DNA of 64,000 nucleotides from Microbacteriaceae bacterium VKM Ac-2854. Its GTDB lineage: Bacteria > Actinomycetota > Actinomycetes > Actinomycetales > Microbacteriaceae. Positions 27,009 through 36,891 of this stretch are shown in pieces. How positions within the stretch are numbered: position 1 is the first letter of the stretch; every line of letters begins with the position of its first letter. The notes beneath the pieces were generated by a model, which made no database searches, had not been told where the DNA came from, and was given only the letters and a program-made list of their open reading frames with translations. Made by a program: the position numbers and the translations under genes. Location of the stretch: the NCBI GenBank assembly GCA_013205085.1, contig JABMLH010000009.1, positions 62,001 through 126,000 of the forward strand, given 5' to 3'.

Positions 27009-27317
27009 TTAGCCGACGCTCGTGAAGATGTCGATGGAGCCGGACTTCAGCGTGACGATGGCGCGCTTGGTGTCCTTGCGCTTGCCGGTGCCGAACTTGG
27101 TGCGGCGGGTCTTGCCCTGACGGTTCAGGGTGTTGATCGACGCGACCTCGACACCGAAGATCTTCTCGATGGCGAGCTTGATCTCGGTCTTGTTCGAGCG
27201 GGGGTCCACCACGAAGGTGTACTTGCCGTTGTCGATCAGGCTGTAGGACTTCTCGGACACGACCGGCGAGATGATGATGTCGCGGGGGTCCTTGTTGAAG
27301 GCGGCCGACTGGGTCAT
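27009..27317 (-). CDS. rplW: 50S ribosomal protein L23
   Basis: 102 residues. It forms the trigger factor and signal recognition particle docking site at the tunnel exit. Blocks [14 protein letters not shown] and [20 protein letters not shown] identify it. ATG 27317 overlaps the rplD TGA (ATGA). Confidence 0.97.
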   Translation of the reverse strand: MTQSAAFNKDPRDIIISPVVSEKSYSLIDNGKYTFVVDPRSNKTEIKLAIEKIFGVEVASINTLNRQGKTRRTKFGTGKRKDTKRAIVTLKSGSIDIFTSVG

Positions 27318-27961
27318 GCGTTCACCTCTTCCTTCTTGGTCTTGCTCGCGATGAAGCCCTCCAGGGCACCCTTCGAGAAGACGATGTCGTCGGAGACGAG
27401 CACGTCGTACGCGTTCAGCTGGTCGAACGGCAGGATGTGCACGGTCGGGATGTTGCGCAGCGACAGCTCGGCGATGAAGTCATCGCGCTCGAGCACCACG
27501 AGGACGTGCTTGGACGTCGCGATGGTGTTGAGCAGGTTGAGCGCGTCCTTGGTCTTGGGGGCGTCGCCGAGGGCGAACGACTCCGTGACGTGCAGACGGG
27601 CGCCGCGGGCGCGGTCCGAGAGAGCGCCGAGCAGGGCCGCGGCGATCATCTTCTTGGGGGTGCGCTGGGCGTAGTTGCGGGGGGTCGGGCCGTGCACGAC
27701 GCCACCACCGGTCATGTGCGGGGCGCGGATCGAGCCCTGACGAGCGCGACCGGTTCCCTTCTGCTTGAACGGCTTGCGGCCGGCGCCGGAGACCTCACCA
27801 CGGTTCTTGGTCTTGTGGGTGCCCTGGCGCGCCGCGGCGAGCTGGGCCACAACGACCTGGTGGATGAGGGGGACGTTGGTCTGGACGTCGAAGAGCTCGG
27901 CGGGGAGCTCGACCGTACCGGTCGAGGCGCCCTGGGCGTCGACGATGTTGAGGGTAGCCAT
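27314..27961 (-). CDS. rplD: 50S ribosomal protein L4
   Basis: 215 residues. It lines the exit tunnel opposite L22; in enterobacteria it also represses the S10 operon. The loop [26 protein letters not shown] (in part) and [15 protein letters not shown] are typical. Confidence 0.97.
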   Translation of the reverse strand: MATLNIVDAQGASTGTVELPAELFDVQTNVPLIHQVVVAQLAAARQGTHKTKNRGEVSGAGRKPFKQKGTGRARQGSIRAPHMTGGGVVHGPTPRNYAQRTPKKMIAAALLGALSDRARGARLHVTESFALGDAPKTKDALNLLNTIATSKHVLVVLERDDFIAELSLRNIPTVHILPFDQLNAYDVLVSDDIVFSKGALEGFIASKTKKEEVNA

Positions 27962-27966
27962 GGAAA

Positions 27967-28635
27967 CTACGCTCCCTTCACGGCGTTGCGAACGAACACG
28001 AGGCGGCCACGCGCACCGGGGACGGCGCCCTTGACGAGCAGCAGGCCCTTCTCGGCGTCGACGGAGTGCACCTTGAGGTTGAGCACGGTGACGCGCTCGC
28101 CACCCATACGACCGGCCATGCGCATGCCCTTGAAGACACGGCTCGGGGTCGAGGAGGCGCCGATGGAACCCGGCTTGCGGTGGTTGCGGTGCGAACCGTG
28201 CGAAGCGGAGACACCCTTGAAGTTGTGACGCTTCATCACACCGGCGAAGCCCTTGCCCTTGCTGGTGCCGACGACGTCGACCTTGGTGCCGGCCTCGAAG
28301 ACGGCGCCGACGGTCAGCTCCTGGCCGGCCGAGTAGTCGGCGGCGTCGGAGGTGCGGACCTCGGTGAGGTGGCGGCGCGGGGTGACACCCGCGGCGTCGA
28401 AGTGACCACCGGCGGGCTTGTTGACCTTGCGCGGGTCGATGGCGCCGGCGGCGATCTGAACGGCCGAGTAGCCGTCCTTCGCCTCGGTGCGGATCTGGGT
28501 CACGACGTTGGGCGCGATCTCGATCACGGTGACGGGAACCAGCTTGTTGTTCTCGTCCCAGACCTGCGTCATGCCGAGCTTGGTGCCCAGCAGACCCTTG
28601 GAGGTCTTGGTGGTGGGGGAAACGGTGACAGTCAT
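27967..28635 (-). CDS. rplC: 50S ribosomal protein L3
   Basis: 222 residues. It reaches the peptidyl-transferase centre through a long loop. Shows [13 protein letters not shown] at the start and [15 protein letters not shown] and [20 protein letters not shown] in the core. Confidence 0.97.
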   Translation of the reverse strand: MTVTVSPTTKTSKGLLGTKLGMTQVWDENNKLVPVTVIEIAPNVVTQIRTEAKDGYSAVQIAAGAIDPRKVNKPAGGHFDAAGVTPRRHLTEVRTSDAADYSAGQELTVGAVFEAGTKVDVVGTSKGKGFAGVMKRHNFKGVSASHGSHRNHRKPGSIGASSTPSRVFKGMRMAGRMGGERVTVLNLKVHSVDAEKGLLLVKGAVPGARGRLVFVRNAVKGA

Positions 28636-28657
28636 GATTTCTCTTGTCCTATCCCGC

Positions 28658-28966
28658 TCAGAGCTTGATCTCGATGTTGACGTCCGCCGGCAGGTCGAGA
28701 CGCATGAGCGAGTCGACGGCCTTCGGGGTCGGGTCGATGATGTCGATCAGACGCTTGTGCGTGCGCATCTCGAAGTGCTCGCGGCTGTCCTTGTACTTGT
28801 GGGGAGAACGGATCACGCAGACCACGTTCTTCTCCGTCGGCAGCGGCACGGGGCCGACGACCGTAGCACCGGCACGGGTCACCGTGTCGACGATCTTGCG
28901 AGCCGACGTGTCGATGACCTCGTGGTCGTACGACTTCAGTCGGATGCGGATTTTCTGTCCCGCCAT
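28658..28966 (-). CDS. rpsJ: 30S ribosomal protein S10
   Basis: 102 residues, normal size; also part of NusA/NusB antitermination complexes. Starts [19 protein letters not shown] and has the [19 protein letters not shown] block. It is the first gene of the S10 operon; 497 bases of gene-free DNA lie upstream. Confidence 0.98.
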   Translation of the reverse strand: MAGQKIRIRLKSYDHEVIDTSARKIVDTVTRAGATVVGPVPLPTEKNVVCVIRSPHKYKDSREHFEMRTHKRLIDIIDPTPKAVDSLMRLDLPADVNIEIKL

Positions 28967-29463
28967 GTGTGATTTCTCACTCTCTTGTTATTGCGTCTTA
29001 CGTGGCTCCCGGTGGGGCGCCATCGCATTGGACGCGGCGTCAAAACGCTCAGTGCTACTGGTGTGGCACCGCTGTTCTTCTGTCAAGAACCGATGTGTCC
29101 GAGGCGCTTCGGAAGTCGCACGCAGAACGCACGACGATCGGAGAGCCCGGATGTGTCGGTTGTTTTCGTTCTGCTACCCGCCGCCTGCCTGGCGCAGTCA
29201 CGCGCCGTGGGCGTCGTGCTGCGTTCGTCATGCACTGCTCTGGCAGTGTCCCGCTGGTCTGAGTCCGCGCCACCGAAGCCGCACGCATCTCACGCAACGA
29301 AAATTTTGAACTGGACAAGTTTCGCACACATCCCCCGTCCGTGCAACCCGGGCGTGTCGCGCTTCTGGCCCCTGCCCCGCCCGCGTTTCTCCGCGAAATT
29401 TCGCGAGATCCGAGACTGCGGACGAGAGGGGCCGCCGCGGCGACGGATCTGGTCCGCGAGGTG
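28967..29463. other. Gene-free region upstream of rpsJ
   Basis: About 500 bases without a credible gene; this must hold the S10 operon promoter. On the minus strand TTGACA (29086-29081) is a perfect -35 hexamer but no good -10 follows at 16-18 bases, and an A/T-rich patch at 29299-29320 is another candidate. I cannot choose one. A copy of the palindromic repeat lies at 29392-29460. Confidence 0.55.
29392..29460. repeat. Dispersed palindromic element, copy 2
   Basis: CGCGAAATTTCGCG (29392-29405), then CTGCGGACGAG, the GCCGCGGC centre and CTGGTCCGC, with a worn half-palindrome after it. It ends at the 3' edge of the AbiEi-like gene (stop at 29464). Confidence 0.85.
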
Positions 29464-30429
29464 CTATCTCGGCGCGCGTAACGGCACCGCACCGTGCGCA
29501 GTCGGCAGGCCGGCCTCGCTCAGGATGGCACAGAGCCCGTGCGTCGAGCGCAGATCGTCACTCCCCCAGCGACTCATGCGGGGACCCGTTGCGCGGATCC
29601 GATCCTCGCGCACCTTCTCCGCCAGCACCACCTCCTCCACGGTACGGCCGTTCAGGTACTGGGCTCGCGTGTACTTCACCTTGCCGTCGAACTCGCCGAC
29701 CAGTCCGAATGCGGTCCAGCCGAAGTCGGTGATCCCCGCGAGCCCGCGGCGATCGTGGTGCGGTACCTGCAGCTGCGGCGTCGGGATCCCGCAGTCCTTC
29801 ATCCGCAGCCGGCTCAGCGATTCGCCGGGCGAGCCGGAGCCGCCGTCGGCGAATGCCACCACGAAGCGCGCCTGCTTGACGCCGCGCACGCCGCGCAACG
29901 TCGCGAGACGGGCGAGCAGGGCGGCCCGTTGAACGGGCGCCTCCTGCCCGCCGGGCCCGGGCCGCAGAGCATGGTCCAGAGCGATGACGGCATCCTCCCG
30001 CGAGGCGAGCCGGGCGAGATCGATCAGCGTCCGCTCCAGCGAGGTGACCAGGAACCCGTCGATCTCCTCGATGTCCTCCGGCCCGGCCTTGTCTCGGTGC
30101 CGGACGATGTCGGCGCCGTCGGCCTCGCCGGGGTGGCCGAGCAGGTGCACCTTCTGCGGCAGCCAGGAGGCAAGCGGCAGGTCGTGCAGAGCTGCCGCCG
30201 AGTAGAGCGCCAGAACGTTCAGCTCTCCCCTCGTCATCCGGACGGCGCGGGCGCGTAGGAGGTGTTGCTCACGGTCCGGCAGACTGTCGAAGCTCGCCGC
30301 CTCGACGAAGACGCCGCGCTTGAGCCGGCGGTGACGCCCCTTCGCTCGATCCGGTCGGAGCGAACGCGGATCGATACCGCGCGCCGAGAGATCGTGGGAA
30401 AGGCTGAGGTCGATGTCGCTGTGCTTCAT
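29464..30429 (-). CDS. AbiEi-like antitoxin-domain protein with Vsr/DUF559-type nuclease fold, orphan
   Basis: 321 residues. The N-terminal half resembles the AbiEi-type winged-helix/antitoxin proteins common in actinobacteria: a short HTH region, RLKRGVFV, then ALYSAAALHDLPLASW and TSLERTLIDLARL. The C-terminal ~120 residues carry a likely PD-(D/E)XK nuclease core: Glu203 (GESLSRLRM), Asp235 (ITDFGW) and Glu246-Phe-Asp-Gly-Lys250 (GEFDGKVKY). No AbiEii-type toxin gene is adjacent. Such proteins may act in defence or as solitary nucleases. ATG 30429 has no clear ribosome-binding site; a CACGAT box lies six bases upstream. Family assignment is from motif memory; activity is inferred. Confidence 0.65.
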   Translation of the reverse strand: MKHSDIDLSLSHDLSARGIDPRSLRPDRAKGRHRRLKRGVFVEAASFDSLPDREQHLLRARAVRMTRGELNVLALYSAAALHDLPLASWLPQKVHLLGHPGEADGADIVRHRDKAGPEDIEEIDGFLVTSLERTLIDLARLASREDAVIALDHALRPGPGGQEAPVQRAALLARLATLRGVRGVKQARFVVAFADGGSGSPGESLSRLRMKDCGIPTPQLQVPHHDRRGLAGITDFGWTAFGLVGEFDGKVKYTRAQYLNGRTVEEVVLAEKVREDRIRATGPRMSRWGSDDLRSTHGLCAILSEAGLPTAHGAVPLRAPR

Positions 30430-30559
30430 CGCACCATCGTGCGACGCCGACGTCGCCAGCGCGGCGCCGATGTCCCGGATCGGGACAACTCGCCGGGCTC
30501 CGAAACCTGTGGAGGAGCGGACGGATCGGCCCCGCCGTTCGGGATGCCGGCACCGACCG

Positions 30560-30643
30560 TTCTCGAGATCGCGCGCTGCGGACGATGTGCCGTGCCGCGG
30601 CGTGCCACCTCGTCCGCGCCACCGAATCTCGCGAAATTTCGCG
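30560..30643. repeat. Dispersed palindromic element, copy 3
   Basis: A half palindrome (TCTCGAGATCG), then CTGCGGACGA, the GCCGCGGC centre, TCGTCCGC and finally CGCGAAATTTCGCG (30630-30643). It lies between the AbiEi-like gene start and the topoisomerase gene stop. Confidence 0.85.
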
Positions 30644-30679
30644 AGGTTCGCGGCGGGGGTCGGGCAGCGGCGGGGCGGG

Positions 30680-31636
30680 TTAGTCGAAGAGCAACGTGCG
30701 GAGGGTGGTCTCGGGGCGGGCGGGGTCGATGAGGTCGCCGGCGCGGTAGTGGTCGAGCAGGCGCGGGTCGACGTAGCTGGCGCGGGCGATGGCGGGGGTG
30801 TTGCCGAGTACGGCGGAGGCGTCGCGCATCGCCTGAGAGATCGCGGCGTTGCGGGCGCGGACCGTGGGCTGCACGCCCGTTCCGGCCAGGCTCACCCCGG
30901 CCGCGATCGTGCCGTGCAGGGTCCGGAAGTCCTTCGCCGTGAAGTCGTCGCCCGCCCGCTCGCGGACGTAGACGTTGATGTCCGTGGCGGCGAGCGGATG
31001 CCACTCCCGCCCGTCGCGGAAGGCCAGCAGGCGGGCATTGGGTCCGCGGCGCTTGAGGGACCGGATGACCGCGGCGAGGTCGGCGTCGAGGATCTCACTC
31101 GTCCACGCCTGATGACTCTTGCCGGGGAACGCGAGCGCGACCCGATCGCCGTGCGTGGTCGCGTGCGCGCACAGCAGGGTCGACAGGCCGATGCTGCCGT
31201 GCTCCTTCGCGTAGCGTTCGCTGCCGATCCGCAGCGATCCGGTGTCGAGCATCCGGAACGCCGCCGCCAGCGCCCGCTCCCGCGATGGTCCGTCCGAACG
31301 CAGGGCCAGCGTCACCGCCCGACGTGCGCCGGGCAGCGACTCCGCGAGCCGCAGCGAGCGGTCGAACTTGATCCGATCCTTCTGCTCGCGCCACGTCGGG
31401 TGGTAGATGTACTGCCGTCGACCGGCCGCATCCGTGCCCGTGGCCTGGATGTGACCGTTGGGGTAAGGAGCGATCCAGACATCGCGCCACGCCGGCGGGA
31501 TGCCGAGGGCATCGAATCGACTCCGCAGCTCGGCGTCCGTCACGGTATCGCCGCGCGCATCCCGGTAACTGAACCCGGTTCCCGAACGCACCCGCGTGTA
31601 GCCGCGGCCGGAGGAATCCGTTCGTCGTAGTCGCAC
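30680..31636 (-). CDS. DNA topoisomerase IB
   Basis: 318 residues, the length of bacterial/poxvirus-type topoisomerase IB. It relaxes supercoils by cutting one strand through a 3'-phosphotyrosine. Visible marks are GRRQYIYHPTWREQKDRIKF, the DFTAKDFRTLHGT block with its arginine and histidine, and the ending LGNTPAIARASYVDP, where Tyr288 is the likely nucleophile. Start is GTG 31636 with TAGGGT six bases upstream, a leaderless layout. It is a sporadic accessory gene in bacteria; its neighbours give no pathway. Confidence 0.9.
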   Translation of the reverse strand: MRLRRTDSSGRGYTRVRSGTGFSYRDARGDTVTDAELRSRFDALGIPPAWRDVWIAPYPNGHIQATGTDAAGRRQYIYHPTWREQKDRIKFDRSLRLAESLPGARRAVTLALRSDGPSRERALAAAFRMLDTGSLRIGSERYAKEHGSIGLSTLLCAHATTHGDRVALAFPGKSHQAWTSEILDADLAAVIRSLKRRGPNARLLAFRDGREWHPLAATDINVYVRERAGDDFTAKDFRTLHGTIAAGVSLAGTGVQPTVRARNAAISQAMRDASAVLGNTPAIARASYVDPRLLDHYRAGDLIDPARPETTLRTLLFD

Positions 31637-31642
31637 GCTTCG

Positions 31643-31648
31643 ACCCTA
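31643..31648 (-). promoter_or_regulatory. -10 box TAGGGT for leaderless topoisomerase IB mRNA
   Basis: TAGGGT on the minus strand, then six bases (CGAAGC), then GTG 31636. No ribosome-binding site could fit. Matches the TANNNT-N6 start pattern seen at five other genes in the window. Confidence 0.6.
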
Positions 31649-31745
31649 CGGAGGAGACTGCGGCGCCGCGCAGGCTTGACCCGGTGCTGTGCCGGGCTTA
31701 ACGACGAAGAGCCGGCCCACCGGACCGGCCCTTCGTGCACACGGA

Positions 31746-31958
31746 CTATTCCGTGCCGACCTGCTTGTCGATCGATGCCTTGACGTCGTCGATCTGACCG
31801 TCGAACCTGCCGCCGGTCGCGCCCGACGCCGCCGCATCGGCCCTCTCGAGCAGATCGTCGCTGATCTGCTCCGCCTGCTCACTGTGCAGCAGTTCCTGCG
31901 CCTTCTCGCTGTTCAAGAATTCGCCCGCCTTACCGGCCAGGCCACCCAGATCCACCAT
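31746..31958 (-). CDS. Rv0909/MT0933-type small antitoxin-family protein, copy 1
   Basis: 70 residues from ATG 31958 with GGGAG upstream; a longer frame to 32003 lacks a site. Starts MVDLGGLAGKAGEFLNSEKAQ and is an amphipathic, Lys/Glu/Ala-rich helical protein ending FDGQIDDVKASIDKQVGTE. It matches the family named after Rv0909, described as putative antitoxins. No toxin gene is beside it, so the antitoxin label may be only nominal; a stress-related role is equally possible. It is a close paralogue of the next gene. Confidence 0.75.
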   Translation of the reverse strand: MVDLGGLAGKAGEFLNSEKAQELLHSEQAEQISDDLLERADAAASGATGGRFDGQIDDVKASIDKQVGTE

Positions 31959-32057
31959 GAGTGCTCTCCCTTCGTTCGCATCCGCACCGTCCGATGCGGA
32001 CATCCGCTCAGTTTAGACACCTCGCCGGATGGAACGTCGGATGCGCGACGGCCGGAG

Positions 32058-32270
32058 CTACTCGTTGCCCAGGCGCTTGTCGGCGTCCGCCTTGATCTGC
32101 TCGATCCGGTCGTCGTACTTGCCCTTGGTGAGCTTGCTCGCCGCCGCGCCGCCCTTCTCCAGCAGAGTGTCGGAGACCTTCTCGGCCTTCTCGCTCTTCA
32201 GGAACTCCTGGGCCTTCTGGCTGTTCAGCAATTCGCCCGCCTTGCCGGCGAGCTTTCCGAAATCGACCAC
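32058..32270 (-). CDS. Rv0909/MT0933-type small antitoxin-family protein, copy 2
   Basis: 70 residues from GTG 32270 with AAGGAG upstream. Starts MVDFGKLAGKAGELLNSQKAQ and ends DDRIEQIKADADKRLGNE. It has the same length as copy 1 and about half its residues identical, so the two arose by tandem duplication. They are separated by 99 bases, long enough for separate promoters. No cognate toxin is visible on either side. Confidence 0.78.
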   Translation of the reverse strand: MVDFGKLAGKAGELLNSQKAQEFLKSEKAEKVSDTLLEKGGAAASKLTKGKYDDRIEQIKADADKRLGNE

Positions 32271-32339
32271 GGTTTCTCCTTCGTGTCGGCCCCACCGGGG
32301 CGTGTCAGCCCAGTTTGCCGACCGATGCCGTCCGTCCGC

Positions 32340-33098
32340 TCAGACGAGGGCGAGGGTTGACAATGCAGCCCGTTCCAGGGCGACGCCGTAGCTCGGGCTG
32401 TGCCCGGCTGCGTGCACCGCGAGTGGATGCAGCTGGTGCAGCGGAACGCGGCTCCGCCAGCCGGCGCGCAGCGGATGCACGCTCTCGTACCCGACGAGGA
32501 TCTCGTCGAGATCCGGAGCGCCGAAGAGGGCCAGCATGGCGAGGTCCGTCTCGCGGTGGCCTCCGTGGGCGGCCGGGTCGATCAGCACGGCACCGCCGTC
32601 GGTCCAGACGACGTTGCCGGCCCAGAGGTCGCCGTGTAGGCGTGCAGGCGGCTCGTCGTCGTCGAAGGCGCCGGAGTCGATGAGCGCGCAAGCCGCATCC
32701 ACGCTGCGCCGCGCCGAGGCGGTCAGGTTGCCGGCGCGAACCGCCGGGTCCAGGAACGGGCGGATGCGTTGCTCCGCGTAGAACCGGCCCCACGTCGGCG
32801 TCGGCACACACGGCATCCGTCGGTTGCCGATGAACGCGGGCCCGGTCCAGTCGGGCGGTGGTGCACCGAAGGCGGTGGCTGCGGCGTCGTGCGTCCTGGC
32901 CAGAGCTGCGCCGAAGGCGCGGGCATCGGCGGCGGTGGGCCGGGCATCCGTCAATCGCTCCAACACGATGCGTCCGGAATCGACATCCAGTACGCGGACG
33001 CAACGTGCGCCCTCGGCCTCGGCCAGCCAGGCGAGCCCGGCCGCCTCCCACTCGAAGAAGCCGTGGGGCGCATCCGCGCGTTCCTTCACGAAAGTCAT
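32340..33098 (-). CDS. Fructosamine kinase family protein
   Basis: 252 residues. It belongs to the fructosamine-3-kinase/aminoglycoside phosphotransferase-like fold, which phosphorylates sugars attached to protein amines so that they fall off. Visible are the catalytic loop ARLHGDLWAGNVVW (153-166), the metal-binding IDPAAHGGHRETDLAML and the WGRFYAEQRIRPFL block of the family. Start is ATG 33098; TACGGT lies seven bases upstream, a leaderless layout. It is probably a single-gene unit between a palindromic repeat and the small antitoxin-like genes. Role in protein repair is from family knowledge. Confidence 0.88.
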   Translation of the reverse strand: MTFVKERADAPHGFFEWEAAGLAWLAEAEGARCVRVLDVDSGRIVLERLTDARPTAADARAFGAALARTHDAAATAFGAPPPDWTGPAFIGNRRMPCVPTPTWGRFYAEQRIRPFLDPAVRAGNLTASARRSVDAACALIDSGAFDDDEPPARLHGDLWAGNVVWTDGGAVLIDPAAHGGHRETDLAMLALFGAPDLDEILVGYESVHPLRAGWRSRVPLHQLHPLAVHAAGHSPSYGVALERAALSTLALV

Positions 33099-33105
33099 AG
33101 CTCGC

Positions 33106-33111
33106 ACCGTA
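33106..33111 (-). promoter_or_regulatory. -10 box TACGGT for leaderless fructosamine kinase mRNA
   Basis: TACGGT on the minus strand, seven bases (GCGAGCT), then ATG 33098. No Shine-Dalgarno sequence is present in between. Confidence 0.6.
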
Positions 33112-33121
33112 CCGGGCGCTC

Positions 33122-33202
33122 CCGAGATCCGGTGCTGCGGACGAGGTGCGGCGCCGCGGCGCGGCACGTCGTCCGCAGGTGCGAATCTCGCGAAATTTCG
33201 CG
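33122..33202. repeat. Dispersed palindromic element, copy 4
   Basis: A half palindrome (CGAGATCCGG), then TGCGGACGAGGTGC pairing with GCACGTCGTCCGCA (one mismatch) around GCCGCGGC, and the palindrome CGCGAAATTTCGCG (33189-33202). It lies between the fructosamine kinase start and the tuf terminator, and shows the stem-loop part best. Confidence 0.88.
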
Positions 33203-33220
33203 AGGAGGGGGACGCAGAAA

Positions 33221-33250
33221 GGGGGCCGCCCGCCGAAGCGGGCGACCCCC
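33221..33250 (-). terminator. Terminator of tuf
   Basis: GGGGGCCGCCCGC (33221-33233), CGAA loop, GCGGGCGACCCCC (33238-33250), one mismatch, 22 bases past the tuf stop. Confidence 0.88.
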
Positions 33251-33272
33251 TCTCGGAGATCAGTAACCGGAG

Positions 33273-34466
33273 TTACTTGATGATCTTGGTGACCGTACCG
33301 GCACCCACGGTGCGTCCACCCTCACGGATGGCGAAGCCGAGGCCCTCCTCCATGGCGATCGGCTGGATCAGCGCGACCGTCATGTCGGTGGTGTCGCCGG
33401 GCATGACCATCTCGGTGCCCTCGGGCAGCGTGATGACGCCGGTGACGTCGGTGGTGCGGAAGTAGAACTGCGGACGGTAGTTCGCGTAGAACGGGTTGTG
33501 ACGCCCACCCTCATCCTTGGACAGGATGTACGCGGTGCCCTCGAAGTCGGTGTGCGGCGTGACCGAACCCGGCTTGACGACGACCTGGCCGCGCTCGACG
33601 TCCTCGCGCTTGGTGCCGCGGAGCAGCAGACCACAGTTCTCGCCGGCCCAGGCCTCGTCGAGCTGCTTGTGGAACATCTCGATACCCGTGACCGTGGTCT
33701 TCTGCGTCGGGCGGATGCCGACGATCTCGACCTCGGAGTTGATGGCGAGGGTGCCACGCTCGGCGCGGCCCGTGACGACGGTTCCACGACCGGTGATCGT
33801 GAAGACGTCCTCGATCGGCATCAGGAACGGCTTGTCCTTGTCGCGCACCGGGTCCGGGATGGACTCGTCGACGGCGTCCATGAGCTCGAGGATGGACTTG
33901 GTCCACTCCGCGTCGCCCTCGAGAGCCTTGAGGCCGGACACGCGAACGACGGGGGCGTTGTCGCCATCGAAGCCCTGCGAAGCCAGCAGCTCGCGAACCT
34001 CGAGCTCGACGAGCTCCAGGATCTCCTCGTCATCGACCATGTCGGCCTTGTTCAGGGCGACGAGCAGGTACGGCACGCCGACCTGCTTGGCGAGGAGGAC
34101 GTGCTCGCGGGTCTGAGCCATCGGGCCGTCGGTAGCGGCGACCACGAGGATCGCGCCGTCCATCTGAGCGGCACCGGTGATCATGTTCTTGATGTAGTCG
34201 GCGTGACCGGGAGCGTCGACGTGCGCGTAGTGGCGCTTCGGCGTCTCGTACTCGACGTGCGAGATGTTGATCGTGATGCCGCGCTGGCGCTCCTCGGGAG
34301 CGGAGTCGATCGACGCGAAGTCGCGCTGCACGTTGGTGGCCGACGGGTAGGTGTCGGCGAGAACCTTCGAGATCGCAGCGGTGAGCGTGGTCTTGCCGTG
34401 GTCGACGTGACCGATGGTTCCGATGTTTACGTGCGGCTTGGTCCGCTCGAACTTGGCCTTAGCCAC
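33273..34466 (-). CDS. tuf: Translation elongation factor Tu
   Basis: 397 residues. It brings aminoacyl-tRNA to the ribosome as a GTP complex. The P-loop is GHVDHGKTT (19-27), followed by DCPGH-equivalent [12 protein letters not shown] and NKADMVDD for guanine. Only one copy is seen here. Start is GTG 34466. A 207-base gap with hairpins separates it from fusA, so tuf likely has its own promoter as well as read-through. Confidence 0.98.
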   Translation of the reverse strand: MAKAKFERTKPHVNIGTIGHVDHGKTTLTAAISKVLADTYPSATNVQRDFASIDSAPEERQRGITINISHVEYETPKRHYAHVDAPGHADYIKNMITGAAQMDGAILVVAATDGPMAQTREHVLLAKQVGVPYLLVALNKADMVDDEEILELVELEVRELLASQGFDGDNAPVVRVSGLKALEGDAEWTKSILELMDAVDESIPDPVRDKDKPFLMPIEDVFTITGRGTVVTGRAERGTLAINSEVEIVGIRPTQKTTVTGIEMFHKQLDEAWAGENCGLLLRGTKREDVERGQVVVKPGSVTPHTDFEGTAYILSKDEGGRHNPFYANYRPQFYFRTTDVTGVITLPEGTEMVMPGDTTDMTVALIQPIAMEEGLGFAIREGGRTVGAGTVTKIIK

Positions 34467-34578
34467 TGTGGGTCCTCCTCAGGACTTGGGGGCAAGTGTT
34501 CCTACAACGGACGCCGTTGTTGGGCATCCGAATCAGGAGGACTTGCGGGGGTTTTGTGTAGATATGTTACCGGCAGAG

Positions 34579-34625
34579 GTCGTACGGGTTTCGCTTCGCT
34601 GTACGCGGCATCAAACCCGCACGAC
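34579..34625 (-). terminator. Hairpin between fusA and tuf
   Basis: GTCGTACGGGTTT (34579-34591) pairs with AAACCCGCACGAC (34613-34625), one mismatch and a 21-base loop. It lies about 50 bases after fusA and could partly end that transcript. A smaller hairpin, ACAACGG/CCGTTGT, occurs near 34504-34520 in the tuf leader. Confidence 0.6.
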
Positions 34626-34673
34626 CCTACCAGGTGTTCTCTCGGCGGCCAAAGCCGCCTCAAGTGGTGTGGA

Positions 34674-36788
34674 CTACTCGCCCTTGTTCTTCTGAACGAT
34701 CTCGTCGGCCACGGCCTTGGGGACCTCGGCGTAGGAGTCGAACGTCATCGAGTAGACGGCGCGGCCCGAGGTCTTCGAGCGCAGGTCGCCGATGTAGCCG
34801 AACATCTCGGACAGCGGGACGCTGGCACGGATGACCTTGACGCCGGAGGCGTCCTCCATCGACTGGATCATGCCACGACGCGAGTTCAGGTCGCCGATGA
34901 CATCGCCCATGTACTCCTCGGGAGTACGCACCTCGACGGCCATCAGCGGCTCGAGCAGCACGGGCTGCGCCTTACGGGCCGCCTCCTTGAACGCGATCGA
35001 ACCGGCGATCTTGAACGCCATCTCCGAGGAGTCGACGTCGTGCGCCGCACCGTCGACGATGGTCGCCTTGACGCCCACGACGGGGTAGCCGGCGAGCACG
35101 CCCACCAGCATCGCGTCCTGGATACCGGCGTCGATCGAGCCGATGTACTCGCGCGGGATGCGGCCACCGGTCACGGCGTTCACGAACTCGTAGGACTTGT
35201 CGCCCTCGACCTCCATCGGCTCGATGGTGATCTGAACCTTCGCGAACTGGCCGGAACCACCGGTCTGCTTCTTGTGCGTGTAGTCGTACTTCTCGACCGA
35301 GCGCTTGATCGACTCGCGGTAGGCCACCTGGGGCTTGCCGACGTTCGCCTCCACGTTGAACTCGCGCTTCATGCGGTCCACCAGGATGTCGAGGTGCAGC
35401 TCGCCCATGCCCTTGATGACCGTCTGACCGGTCTCCTGGTTCTGCTCGGTGCGGAAGGTGGGGTCCTCCTCCGCGAGCTTCTGGATCGCGGTACCGAGCT
35501 TCTCCTGGTCGGCCTTGGTCTTGGGCTCGATGGCGACCTCGATGACGGGCTCCGGGAAGGTCATCGACTCGAGCACGACCTGCGCATTCGGGTCGCTCAG
35601 GGTGTCACCGGTGGTGGTGTCCTTGAGGCCGATGACGGCGTAGATGTGGCCGGCGGTGACCGAGTCGACCGGGTTCTCCTTGTTGGAGTGCATCTGGAAG
35701 ATCTTGCCGATGCGCTCCTTCTTGCCCTTGGTCGAGTTGATGACCTGGGCGCCGGAGTCGAGCTTGCCGGAGTAGACGCGCACGTAGGTGAGGCGACCGA
35801 AGAACGGGTGCACCGCGACCTTGAACGCGAGGGCCGAGAACGGCTCGGTGGCGTCCGCGTGACGCATAACGACCTTCTCCTCGTCGCGCGCGTCGTGGGC
35901 CTCGATGGCCGGCACGTCGAGCGGGGAGGGCAGGTAGTCGACGACCGCGTCGAGCATCGGCTGGACGCCGCGGTTCTTGAACGCGGAGCCGCACAGCACG
36001 GGGTAGATCTCGGAGTTGACGGTCATCTTGCGGATGGCGGCCTTGATCTCGGCCACGGTCAGCTCTTCGCCACCGAAGTACTTCTCGAGCAGCTCGTCGC
36101 TGGTCTCGGCGACGGTCTCGAGGAGCTTCGCGCGGTACTCGTCCGCCTTGTCCTGGAGGTCGGCCGGGATGGGCTCGATCTCGTACTTGGCGCCCATCTG
36201 GACGTCACCCTTGCTGTCGCCGCGCCAGGTCAGCGCACGCATCTCGACCAGGTCGATGACGCCCTCGAAGGACGACTCCGCACCGATCGGGAGCTGGATG
36301 ACCAGCGGCTTGGCGCCGAGGCGGTTGATGATGGTGTCGACGGTGAAGTAGAAGTCGGCGCCCAGCTTGTCCATCTTGTTGACGAAGCAGATGCGAGGGA
36401 CGTCGTACTTGTCGGCCTGACGCCACACGGTCTCGGACTGGGGCTCGACGCCCTCCTTGCCGTCGAAGACGGCGACCGCACCGTCGAGCACGCGCAGCGA
36501 GCGCTCGACCTCGACCGTGAAGTCGACGTGGCCCGGGGTGTCGATGATGTTGATCTGGTTCTTGTTCCAGAAGCACGTCGTGGCCGCTGAGGTGATCGTG
36601 ATGCCACGCTCCTGCTCCTGCGCCATCCAGTCCATCGTGGCAGCGCCGTCGTGGACCTCACCGATCTTGTGCGTGATACCCGTGTAGAACAGGATGCGCT
36701 CGGTCGTGGTGGTCTTGCCGGCATCGATGTGGGCCATGATGCCGATATTGCGGACCTTGTTCAGGTCGGTGAGCACATCTTGTGCCAC
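34674..36788 (-). CDS. fusA: Translation elongation factor G
   Basis: 704 residues. It drives tRNA-mRNA translocation with GTP. The P-loop AHIDAGKTT (about 19-27), DTPGHVDFT and [11 protein letters not shown]-motifs are intact, and the C-terminal domains include GGGQFAKVQ-like [15 protein letters not shown]. Start is GTG 36788. It is third in the str operon after rpsL and rpsG; a 189-base leader with hairpins precedes it. Confidence 0.98.
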   Translation of the reverse strand: MAQDVLTDLNKVRNIGIMAHIDAGKTTTTERILFYTGITHKIGEVHDGAATMDWMAQEQERGITITSAATTCFWNKNQINIIDTPGHVDFTVEVERSLRVLDGAVAVFDGKEGVEPQSETVWRQADKYDVPRICFVNKMDKLGADFYFTVDTIINRLGAKPLVIQLPIGAESSFEGVIDLVEMRALTWRGDSKGDVQMGAKYEIEPIPADLQDKADEYRAKLLETVAETSDELLEKYFGGEELTVAEIKAAIRKMTVNSEIYPVLCGSAFKNRGVQPMLDAVVDYLPSPLDVPAIEAHDARDEEKVVMRHADATEPFSALAFKVAVHPFFGRLTYVRVYSGKLDSGAQVINSTKGKKERIGKIFQMHSNKENPVDSVTAGHIYAVIGLKDTTTGDTLSDPNAQVVLESMTFPEPVIEVAIEPKTKADQEKLGTAIQKLAEEDPTFRTEQNQETGQTVIKGMGELHLDILVDRMKREFNVEANVGKPQVAYRESIKRSVEKYDYTHKKQTGGSGQFAKVQITIEPMEVEGDKSYEFVNAVTGGRIPREYIGSIDAGIQDAMLVGVLAGYPVVGVKATIVDGAAHDVDSSEMAFKIAGSIAFKEAARKAQPVLLEPLMAVEVRTPEEYMGDVIGDLNSRRGMIQSMEDASGVKVIRASVPLSEMFGYIGDLRSKTSGRAVYSMTFDSYAEVPKAVADEIVQKNKGE

Positions 36789-36891
36789 GGAGTTCCTCCG
36801 AAAGTAAGAATGAGGGAGTACCGGCGGGCCGGATCCGGGCTCGTGGCCCGGACCCGACTCGACGGGGTGGTCCTGGTGCGGTGGCTAGCGC

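Noticed and set aside
34467-34673. Riboswitch upstream of tuf
   Set aside because: Only simple hairpins are present; no known aptamer core is recognisable.
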